The notes under the pieces were generated by a model, which worked only from the letters and a program-made list of their open reading frames with translations, did no database searches and had not been told where the DNA came from. A program made the translations under genes and the position numbers. DNA of 64,000 nt from contig NZ_JAERJR010000016.1 of assembly GCF_018257515.1 (NCBI RefSeq), positions 1 through 64,000 of the forward strand, written 5' to 3'. Origin of the DNA: Tatumella sp. JGM118 (lineage in GTDB: Bacteria > Pseudomonadota > Gammaproteobacteria > Enterobacterales > Enterobacteriaceae). Of the stretch, positions 10,615-18,070 are shown piece by piece (position 1 is the first letter of the stretch; every line of letters starts with the position of its first letter).

Positions 10615-11591
10615 ACCGGCAACTCACGGGCGGGATAGTATTAATCGCGGTGCTGATGACGGTCAGTTTTTTCGCCCTGACGCAGGGGGCATTTCCGCTC
10701 AGTGCCGGGCAGTTCGGGCAGGTCCTGCTGGGTAAAGCTCCTCAGGCGATGACGCGGGTGGTACTGGACTGGCGTTTACCGCGGGTATGTGCCGCTATGG
10801 TAACCGGCGCAGCACTGGCGCTGAGCGGTGCGATCTTCCAGTCACTGTTGCGTAACCCGCTGGGCAGCCCGGATGTGCTTGGCTTTAATACCGGCGCGTT
10901 TTCTGCGGTGTTACTGATGATGGTTTTCCTGCCAGGAGACCCCGGATTACTGGCTCTGGCCGCTCTGACCGGGGGCTTACTCACCGCCCTGACGGTGTAT
11001 TTGTTTGCCTGGCGCAACGGTATTAACACGTTCCGGCTGATCCTGGTCGGTATCGGGATCCGCGCGTTACTGATGTCGCTGAATAGCTGGTTAGTCACCA
11101 CGACCTCACTGGATACGGCATTATCGGCCGGATTATGGAGTGCCGGGTCCCTGAATGGCGTCAGCTGGCAGAAACTACTGCCGGTGACGGGGATACTGAT
11201 TCCGGTCGCCGTGCTGGCAGGACTGATGGCACGCAGGATGCGTCTGCTGGAGATGGGCGATGAGATGGCTGTCGCGCTGGGCGTTCCCGCCGAACGCAGT
11301 CGGATGATTTTACTGATACTGGGCGTTATCCTGACGGCGGTGTGTACTGCCTTAATCGGGCCGGTGTCCTTTATTGCGCTGGTGGCACCGCAGATTGCGG
11401 CCCGCTTTACCTCCGGACGTCGCGATTCGCTGGCCCTCAGTATGCTGTGTGGTGCCGCCCTGATGCTGACCGCGGATTATCTGGCGACTCATCTGTTTGG
11501 TGTTTATCAGTTACCGGTGGGGGTCGTCACTGTCTGCCTGGGGGGCATCTACTTAATGAGTTTACTGATCCGGGAGACGCGCTATCGATGA
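10611..11591 (+). CDS. fepG: Ferric enterobactin ABC permease FepG
   Basis: FepG is the second FecCD-type permease and forms the membrane channel with FepD. It has multiple hydrophobic segments, the family hallmark SLLRNPLGSPDVLGF near residue 80, and the ATPase-coupling loop FIALVAPQIAARF near residue 255. It has 326 residues. Four-base overlaps with fepD upstream and fepC downstream show a tightly coupled operon. Confidence 0.95.
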   Translation: MNRQLTGGIVLIAVLMTVSFFALTQGAFPLSAGQFGQVLLGKAPQAMTRVVLDWRLPRVCAAMVTGAALALSGAIFQSLLRNPLGSPDVLGFNTGAFSAVLLMMVFLPGDPGLLALAALTGGLLTALTVYLFAWRNGINTFRLILVGIGIRALLMSLNSWLVTTTSLDTALSAGLWSAGSLNGVSWQKLLPVTGILIPVAVLAGLMARRMRLLEMGDEMAVALGVPAERSRMILLILGVILTAVCTALIGPVSFIALVAPQIAARFTSGRRDSLALSMLCGAALMLTADYLATHLFGVYQLPVGVVTVCLGGIYLMSLLIRETRYR

Positions 11592-12382
11592 ATAAACTCA
11601 CTTCCCCGCTGGCAGGCGAACACCTGACGGTGGGATATGACAAAAAAATAATTATCCGTGATCTGTCGGTCGCGATACCGCCCGGAGAAATTACGGTGAT
11701 CATCGGGCCGAATGCCTGCGGAAAGTCGACGCTGCTGAAAACACTGAGCCGGCTGATCACACCGGTGGCAGGGAAGGTGTTGCTGAACGGTAAAGATATC
11801 AAAACGTATCCGACCAAAGAGACGGCCCGCCACTTAGGATTACTGCCTCAGTCACCGACGGCACCCGCCGGCATCACGGTTCGCGAGCTGGTTTTCCGCG
11901 GACGTTATCCGTACCAGACATTGTTTAACCGGCCAGATGCGCAGGACCAGGAGGCCGTAACGCGTGCGATGCAGGCGACCCGTGTCGATCATCTGGCCTG
12001 CCAGGCGGTCGATACCCTTTCCGGCGGACAGCGTCAGCGGGTATGGATTGCGATGGTGCTGGCTCAGGAAACACCGTTGTTACTTCTGGATGAACCGACG
12101 ACCTGGCTGGATATCACCCATCAGATCGAGCTGATGGAACTGATGCACGACCTGAACCGCCAGCATGGCAGAACGCTGGTGGTGGTCTTGCATGAGCTTA
12201 ATCATGCCTGCCGTTATGCGACTCATCTGATAGCGATGCGTGACGGGCAGATAGTGGCGCAGGGTAAACCGTCGGAGATTGTGACCCCGGCACTGATCGA
12301 ACAGGTCTATGGTCTGAACGCGATGATTATCAGCGACCCGGTCGCAGGAACCCCGATGGTGATCCCCCTCGGAAGAGAGTGA
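11588..12382 (+). CDS. fepC: Ferric enterobactin ABC ATPase FepC
   Basis: FepC is the cytoplasmic ATPase that powers ferric enterobactin import. Walker A is GPNACGKST, the signature is LSGGQRQRVW, and Walker B is LLLLDEPTTWLD, followed by an H-loop in VVLHELNH. I start it at the ATG at 11588-11590 (MNKLTSP, 264 residues), which overlaps the fepG stop. Longer in-frame readings run inside fepG. It ends the fepBDGC operon and is convergent with entF. Confidence 0.95.
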   Translation: MNKLTSPLAGEHLTVGYDKKIIIRDLSVAIPPGEITVIIGPNACGKSTLLKTLSRLITPVAGKVLLNGKDIKTYPTKETARHLGLLPQSPTAPAGITVRELVFRGRYPYQTLFNRPDAQDQEAVTRAMQATRVDHLACQAVDTLSGGQRQRVWIAMVLAQETPLLLLDEPTTWLDITHQIELMELMHDLNRQHGRTLVVVLHELNHACRYATHLIAMRDGQIVAQGKPSEIVTPALIEQVYGLNAMIISDPVAGTPMVIPLGRE

Positions 12383-12384
12383 AC

Positions 12385-12423
12385 GTGACGCCGGCGGTCT
12401 TTACAGATCCCCGCCGACGTCAC
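12385..12423. terminator. Hairpin between convergent fepC and entF
   Basis: GTGACG/CGTCAC and CGGCGG/CCGCCG form a stem of 12 pairs with one mismatch in the 48-base convergent gap. No clear T run follows on either strand, so it may be a weak terminator or a 3'-end protecting stem. Confidence 0.45.
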
Positions 12424-12430
12424 AGAACCG

Positions 12431-15400
12431 CTAGCGCAGGGCCGCTGACAATAGTCTGTCGAGTTCCGGCCCTATCTGTGCAAATACCTCTTCCGCAAAT
12501 ATTTCTGCGTGTGCACACTGGATGGGGATAATTTCCGTCCGGGCGATGTAGGGCGCCCAGCATGGGCCGGCTTCCATCCCCGGCTGTCGGGTTTTTTCCG
12601 CGACAAACAGCGTGGCTTTCCCGCCGAAACGGGCGCTGGTGGCCGTCCCCAGCAGCCTGACCGCACTGGCATAGTTAGCGCTGATGGTATCAAACATTAC
12701 CGACATATCTTCGCCGGCCTGGTTCCGCTGGCTGGCCATAAAGGCTTCCCGCTCCCGGTCCACTTCGGCCAGCACGGCCGGGTCCGGCAGATTTTCACCC
12801 TGCCGCTGATCCCAGCGTTGTGTTTCCGGTGGCCAGGTATCGAGTAACCCGAGGAATGCCACCTCTTCACCGGCAGCCTCCAGGCGTGCCGCGATCCCTT
12901 GCGCCAGTGTTCCCCCGAGGGAGTAGCCGGTGAGGTAGTAGGGGCCGTGGGGCTGATGCTCACGCAGTCGCTGCAGATGGTCATCACAGAGTTCATTAAT
13001 GTCGCGGCTGCGGTTGAGGATCCCGTCGGCAGAAGGTGACTGGATCCCGGTGACTGACCAGCGCGGGTCCAGATAACGTCGCAGCACACTGAACTGCCAG
13101 GCAAAGCCGGAGGCCGGATGGAAGCAGAACAATGTCGGGCCGGTACTCTGACGCAGTGGCAGCAGAGGTTCATAACCGGCACGGCGGGCTGCATCCTCTG
13201 AGGGTTCACTGAGCAGAGCCGCCAGTTTCTCCACACTCGGGGCCACCATAATCTGACCGACCGTGACCGGACGTTGCAGCCTCTGACGCAACCGGGCAGC
13301 AAGGCGCATGGCCAGCAGAGAATGGCCGCCCAGCGCAAAGAAATCATCGCCGGCAGAGACACTGTCGCAGTTCAGCAGTGCAGCGAACTCTGTCGCCAGC
13401 TCGCTTTCCACTCCGGGGGAAGGGGCACGCTGAACCGTATCCCGATGTACCGAGGGCAGAGGCAGGGCTTTACGATCCAGCTTGCCGTTAGGGCTCAGCG
13501 GAAAGGCATCGACCTGCATAATCGCCACCGGTACCATCGGCGGTGGCAGGCAAGCTTGCAGGGCCGTCAGTAGCTGCCCGCTGTTTACCGGCTCCGGGCT
13601 GATTACATAGGCGATCAGCTGACGAGAGTCTTCCCATCCTTCGCTATGCGAGCCTAAGGTTCTTGCCAGCGTTACCGCCTGATGGATGCCTGGTAACTGT
13701 TGCAGCTGATGATCGATTTCTGTCAGTTCAATACGCTGACCGCGGATTTTCAGTTGGTCATCATTACGGCCCAGATATTCGATGGCACCGTTTTCCAGAC
13801 GACGTACCACATCCCCGGTCCGGTACATCCGCTCACCCCCGCCTCCGGGCAACGCCACAAAGCGGGAGGCGGTCAGCCCCGGTCGGCCCAGATAGCCTTT
13901 CGCCAGCTGTATCCCACTGAGCCACAGCTCCCCGGCCACACCGGCAGGCAGAGATCGGAAACGGTTATCGAGGACATGTAACCCGGTGTTCCAGACCGGA
14001 TAACCGATCGGCACACTGTTACCGGTGACGGCGGCTAATGCCGGGCCGAAGGCCGGATAACTGCTGACATCCACCGCGGCTTCTGTCGGTCCATAGAGAT
14101 TATGCAGAGGCGCACCACAGGCAGACTCCCACTGACGAGCCAGTGCGGTCGGCAGGGCCTCACCGCTGCAAAATACCCGTTGTAACTGCTTTCCGACGCG
14201 ACGTGCGCTGTCAGCGCAGAGGGCTGAGACAAAGGCAGATAACATCGACGGAACAAAATGCACGGTGGTGATGCGGTAATCGAGCATCAGCTGCAGCAGA
14301 ACATCCGGTTCACGGTGGGCCTCCGGAGGCGCCATCATCAGGCTGGCCCCGGTGATCAGTGGCCAGAAAAACTCCCAGACCGAAACATCAAAGCTGGCCG
14401 GCGTTTTCTGTAACACCACATCCTCTGTCGTGAGCGGATAACTGTCCTGCATCCACAGTAAGCGGTTAACGATGGCCTGATGCCCGACCAGCACCCCTTT
14501 CGGGCGACCGGTCGATCCCGAGGTATAGATCAGGTAGGCACCGTCCTGCGGGGCGGGCGGCTCAAACGAGTTATCCGGGGCCGGTTCCGGTAGCAGCGAC
14601 TGATAATAACAGGCCGGGACGGTACTGAGCTGGCGGAAACGCTCAGCCAGTTCATGGCCGGTGATCAGTAAGGCCGGAGCGGCATCTTCCAGCATAAATT
14701 GCAGACGTTCATCCGGATACCCGGTATCCAGAGGCAGCCAGACGGCACCGACGCAGACGATCGCCTGCAATGCCAGCGACAGGAAAACGGAGCGGGGCAG
14801 AGCCACCGCCACAATATCCCCGCGCCTGACTCCGGCATCCTTCAACTGTTGGGCCAGAGCGAGTACCTGCTGGTGCATCTCCCGGTAGGTTAATGTGTGA
14901 TGAATATCTGCCAGCGCCACGGCTTCCGGGGTACGCCGGGCCTGCTGGCTGAGCAGGCTGAATAGTGTTTCCGGTGCTAACGGAACCTGTGTATGGTTGA
15001 GTTTATTGATCTGCCGGGTCTCATCTTCCGTCAGCAGCCCGGCATCGCCGCACTTCAGTCCGGGGGTTTCCCCGAAACGGGCCGCCAGCAGTGGCAGACG
15101 TTGCAGATAGCCTGCCAGTTGCTGCGGCGTATAACGTTCGGCGTTAGCCAGCAGTTCGATGGTCAGATCCCCGTCCTCGCCGGGATAGAGCGCAATTTCA
15201 AGATCACGGACCGGCCCCGACGCCAGATGTTCTGTTTCTGCGATCACGCCGTCGAAATCCAGACGGTAGTCAAACATTTTAACGTTGATCACTGGCCCAT
15301 ACAGGGGATGGTGATCGGCATTCAGCCCGGCATCCCGCATAATCTGTTCAGCATTGAAACGCTGATGCCGGCGATTTTTTTTGATTTCCGCGGCCAGCCG

Positions 15401-16345
15401 GGACGCCAGCGCCGGCAGGGTCAGATCCGGATCATAATCGACGGTCATCGGTAACACATTAATGACCGGGCCGGTAGCACACAGAGCGGCTGAACCCAGA
15501 CGGCGCATAAAGATAAATCCGGCGCTGAACGGCTGCTGTCCTGTCAGCCGGGCCAGCCACAGTGAGACCAGGGCGATAGCACCATCGGTCAGCGTTAACC
15601 CGTGGGCGGTAAACTGTTCCGTCAGGGGCTGTAATCCGGCGACCGGCAGTTGCAGTTGCTGACGTATCAGCCGGACCCCCGGGACCTGCCCGGCGAGCGC
15701 CTGTTCCGACAACGTCACCGGGGACGGCAGTGAGGCCAGTTTTTCCTGCCAGTACCGGCTGTCACGCTGCCACGCGGAGGACTGCTGGTAGTGCAGGTAT
15801 TCGTCGACGACCGCTGAAAACGGTGTAAACGGGGACGAGGCTGCCGGGGTTTGCTGCATCCTTGCGGTATAAATTCCGGCGATATGGCGGGTGAGTGCCG
15901 CGAAACTAAAACCATCCACGGCAATATGATGATAACGCTGGTACCAGAGCCAGTGAGTATCACCAATCTGCAATAACAGATGCCGGTACAGGGGCTCTGC
16001 GGAGGTAATACGCAAGTCGCTGTCGAGATCACGACGTATATAGTCTTCAGCGGCTGACCGGGGGTCGGCTTCCTGCCGTAAATCATAATATTCGGGGACG
16101 ATGACCGGCAGCGGACCGGGAATTTGTACGGCTTCACCGTCCTGCTCTTCATAGCGCATCCGGAGCGTATCGGCGCCGGCCATAGCGCTGATAATGGCAG
16201 CACTCAGCACCGGCTGAGAAATTTCGCCGGGAATATCGATCAGGTGGGCAACGGCGTAGGCATTGCGGTGAGGAGAAAGCTGATCGGCCAGCCAGATCCC
16301 TGGCTGAGCCGCCACCAGCGGTAACGCATTCTGTTTATCAGTCAT
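12431..16345 (-). CDS. entF: Enterobactin synthase NRPS component EntF
   Basis: This 1304-residue synthetase activates serine, joins it to DHB and cyclises three DHB-Ser units into the trilactone. The domain order is condensation (HHIAVDG at 139-145), adenylation (YTSGSTGRPKG near 600, FDVSVWEFFW, LYGPTEAAVDVSS), peptidyl carrier (LGGHSLLAMRLA, phosphopantetheine serine) and thioesterase (GYSLGGTLAQG, LLDTWP, C-terminal His in CAHAEIF). The D, V, W, H and S signature positions fit serine selection. It is close to E. coli (1293 residues). It overlaps ybdZ by eight bases. The pantetheinyl transferase it needs is not nearby. Confidence 0.97.
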   Translation of the reverse strand: MTDKQNALPLVAAQPGIWLADQLSPHRNAYAVAHLIDIPGEISQPVLSAAIISAMAGADTLRMRYEEQDGEAVQIPGPLPVIVPEYYDLRQEADPRSAAEDYIRRDLDSDLRITSAEPLYRHLLLQIGDTHWLWYQRYHHIAVDGFSFAALTRHIAGIYTARMQQTPAASSPFTPFSAVVDEYLHYQQSSAWQRDSRYWQEKLASLPSPVTLSEQALAGQVPGVRLIRQQLQLPVAGLQPLTEQFTAHGLTLTDGAIALVSLWLARLTGQQPFSAGFIFMRRLGSAALCATGPVINVLPMTVDYDPDLTLPALASRLAAEIKKNRRHQRFNAEQIMRDAGLNADHHPLYGPVINVKMFDYRLDFDGVIAETEHLASGPVRDLEIALYPGEDGDLTIELLANAERYTPQQLAGYLQRLPLLAARFGETPGLKCGDAGLLTEDETRQINKLNHTQVPLAPETLFSLLSQQARRTPEAVALADIHHTLTYREMHQQVLALAQQLKDAGVRRGDIVAVALPRSVFLSLALQAIVCVGAVWLPLDTGYPDERLQFMLEDAAPALLITGHELAERFRQLSTVPACYYQSLLPEPAPDNSFEPPAPQDGAYLIYTSGSTGRPKGVLVGHQAIVNRLLWMQDSYPLTTEDVVLQKTPASFDVSVWEFFWPLITGASLMMAPPEAHREPDVLLQLMLDYRITTVHFVPSMLSAFVSALCADSARRVGKQLQRVFCSGEALPTALARQWESACGAPLHNLYGPTEAAVDVSSYPAFGPALAAVTGNSVPIGYPVWNTGLHVLDNRFRSLPAGVAGELWLSGIQLAKGYLGRPGLTASRFVALPGGGGERMYRTGDVVRRLENGAIEYLGRNDDQLKIRGQRIELTEIDHQLQQLPGIHQAVTLARTLGSHSEGWEDSRQLIAYVISPEPVNSGQLLTALQACLPPPMVPVAIMQVDAFPLSPNGKLDRKALPLPSVHRDTVQRAPSPGVESELATEFAALLNCDSVSAGDDFFALGGHSLLAMRLAARLRQRLQRPVTVGQIMVAPSVEKLAALLSEPSEDAARRAGYEPLLPLRQSTGPTLFCFHPASGFAWQFSVLRRYLDPRWSVTGIQSPSADGILNRSRDINELCDDHLQRLREHQPHGPYYLTGYSLGGTLAQGIAARLEAAGEEVAFLGLLDTWPPETQRWDQRQGENLPDPAVLAEVDREREAFMASQRNQAGEDMSVMFDTISANYASAVRLLGTATSARFGGKATLFVAEKTRQPGMEAGPCWAPYIARTEIIPIQCAHAEIFAEEVFAQIGPELDRLLSAALR

Positions 16346-16559
16346 GGGAGTTTTCCCGGGCAGTGAGTGGCGCGGGACGAAGCGTGTCCCCGTTATCGTC
16401 CAGCCAGAGCAGGCACTGTTCCAGCGTGTCCGGGCCCGCGACCAGCTCCCAGCCTGCCGGGATTTCCATCAGGCCGGGCCACACGCTGTACTGCTGCTGA
16501 TGGTTTTTTAAAACGCAGGTCGTTGCCTCTGGTTGATCAAAGGGATGCAGATGATTCAC
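16338..16559 (-). CDS. ybdZ: MbtH-like protein YbdZ
   Basis: This small MbtH-family protein binds the adenylation domain of EntF and supports its folding or activity. The family signature is present: QQQYSVWPG, IPAGWELV and LLWLDDNGDTLRP. I start it at the GTG at 16557-16559, which has AGGAG at good spacing and gives 73 residues, near the E. coli length of 72. An upstream in-frame ATG would add 15 residues with no family counterpart. It lies between fes and entF, as in E. coli. Confidence 0.92.
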   Translation of the reverse strand: MNHLHPFDQPEATTCVLKNHQQQYSVWPGLMEIPAGWELVAGPDTLEQCLLWLDDNGDTLRPAPLTARENSHD

Positions 16560-16572
16560 GTCAGGCTCCTTA

Positions 16573-17814
16573 TTATTCGCTTGCAGGAAAGGGGGATAGG
16601 GCACCGGGGCCGAGCAACGCCTGTAATCCGCTCAGCAACCCTCCGCGCCAGCACAACGCATCGTGTCCGCCCTCAACCTCTGTCAGGGTTGCCTCAATAT
16701 TCCGGCGTTGTAATGCATGGAAAAGCTCATTACCCGCCTGATAAACCACCGGTTCACGGCGGCCCGCTTCGAGATAGATTTTTCGCGGGTCAGCGGAGAA
16801 ATGGCCTTCGTCCAGTTCGCGGGTCAGAACTCCCCGCGAACCTCCCCGTTGCGGCCACCAGAATGACCCGGACAGGCTGATGGCGTTGCCGAAAACGTCC
16901 GGCCAGTTAAGCGTGGCATAGACCGCGGCAAGACCACCGAAACTCTCTCCGGCAACCAGGGTACGGGCGGCATCATGCTGCCAGCCGGTCTGCCGGGAAA
17001 TCAGCGGTAAAAGCTCCTGCTGCACCGCTAACCAGAAATCCTCATTGCAGGGCAGTTCATGGCTGCGGTGCTGGCGATCGATGGTATCTATCATGACGTA
17101 GATAGCTGGCGGCAGTTTTTGCCTGTCGGTCAGGGATTGCAGCGGGGCTGCTATCGGCATTTGCTCAGCCCAGAACTGCCCGTCGAGCAGTAATACCAGC
17201 GGGCGGTCCGGGGCTTCAGTCTGGCCTGTCTCGCAGAGCCAGAGAGGGCGTTGATTATTCAGTCGCTGACTGTGCCACTGTAAGCGGCTGATGTTCAGGG
17301 GTAAGGCGTGCCCCTGATCCAGCGGAGCCCAGTCGGCCTGGCACGGAGCTTCCGGCATATGCAGCGGAGACACTGACATTCCCCGTCCACCCTGCCAGGG
17401 GCGCAGCGGATTCAGCGGATCATGGCCGGCGATGGCAAACTTTTCACGCCACCAATCCTTGCGCTGACTAAGGTCGGTTAACCTCTCCGGCGATTCGGCA
17501 GACGTATCCGGGATCAGGCAATAGCTTCCGCGCCAGTCGGCCGGCAGTTCGGTCTGCCAGTACCAGACATCACTGCCGGGGACCCGTTGTAAGGAGCGGG
17601 GAGGTGCCGGCTGATGATGGTCGGTAATGCCGGTGATATTAATCCAGACATGCTGAAAGGCTGACGTTTCCTCAGTGCCCTGCGGGTCCCGCCATAGAAA
17701 GGTGACCCGGCAGAGCGAATTTTCCAACCGCTCAATAAAGGGTAATCCTCGTTGCTGTTGTTGTTGCCACCAGGCATCAGTTCCGGGAGAGACAAACCAT
17801 TCAGGGATCACCAT
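16573..17814 (-). CDS. fes: Enterochelin esterase Fes
   Basis: This cytoplasmic esterase hydrolyses the trilactone of imported ferric enterobactin so that iron can be released. The N-terminal Ig-like domain (VTFLWRDPQGTEE) is followed by an alpha/beta hydrolase with the nucleophile motif AGESFGGL and the catalytic histidine in EGGHDALCWRGG. E. coli has AGQSFGG as I recall, so Gln is replaced by Glu beside the serine. I use the ATG at 17812-17814 (413 residues). A GTG two codons upstream is possible and no clear ribosome-binding site decides. It heads fes-ybdZ-entF. Confidence 0.95.
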   Translation of the reverse strand: MVIPEWFVSPGTDAWWQQQQQRGLPFIERLENSLCRVTFLWRDPQGTEETSAFQHVWINITGITDHHQPAPPRSLQRVPGSDVWYWQTELPADWRGSYCLIPDTSAESPERLTDLSQRKDWWREKFAIAGHDPLNPLRPWQGGRGMSVSPLHMPEAPCQADWAPLDQGHALPLNISRLQWHSQRLNNQRPLWLCETGQTEAPDRPLVLLLDGQFWAEQMPIAAPLQSLTDRQKLPPAIYVMIDTIDRQHRSHELPCNEDFWLAVQQELLPLISRQTGWQHDAARTLVAGESFGGLAAVYATLNWPDVFGNAISLSGSFWWPQRGGSRGVLTRELDEGHFSADPRKIYLEAGRREPVVYQAGNELFHALQRRNIEATLTEVEGGHDALCWRGGLLSGLQALLGPGALSPFPASE

Positions 17815-17851
17815 CAACACCGTGTTCAGTTCAATAAAGGGTAATAGTATT

Positions 17852-17882
17852 GATAATACTATTGATAATTATTTCCATTTGC
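17852..17882. promoter_or_regulatory. Overlapping Fur boxes between fes and fepA
   Basis: Two 19-base windows, 17852-17870 and 17864-17882, each match the Fur consensus at 13 positions. They share a GATAAT hexamer and lie in the gap between fes and fepA. The arrangement fits iron control of both divergent units, as in E. coli fepA-fes. Confidence 0.7.
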
Positions 17883-18025
17883 AATACTCTGTTTCACCGC
17901 CTGCCGTTGTCGTATTGATCAACTGCTCATTGCCTCTGAACCTTCTTCAGGCGCACAGACCGCAAGCCGTTGTCCGTCAGACTGCAGCTAAAAAACAGTG
18001 TAAAAACAGTGGCTCAATAACAGGA

Positions 18026-18057
18026 TCCTCGCCATCACATTCTCTGTGGCAGAGGAC
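18026..18057 (+). other. Imperfect hairpin in the fepA leader
   Basis: CCTC-GCC-CACA pairs imperfectly with TGTG-GC-GAGG around TTCTC, ending just before the fepA ribosome-binding site AGGA (18059-18062). The sequence AGGATCCTC also occurs on both sides. A role in translation control is possible but unproven. Confidence 0.35.
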
Positions 18058-18070
18058 CAGGATCCTCATA

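Noticed and set aside
12385-12423. REP/BIME element
   Set aside because: It is a single hairpin without the REP consensus or repeated copies in the window.
17675-18070. In-frame upstream extension of fepA to a 905-residue protein
   Set aside because: It would overlap fes and the Fur boxes and would put 132 unrelated residues before a clear signal peptide. The ATG at 18071 has a good ribosome-binding site.
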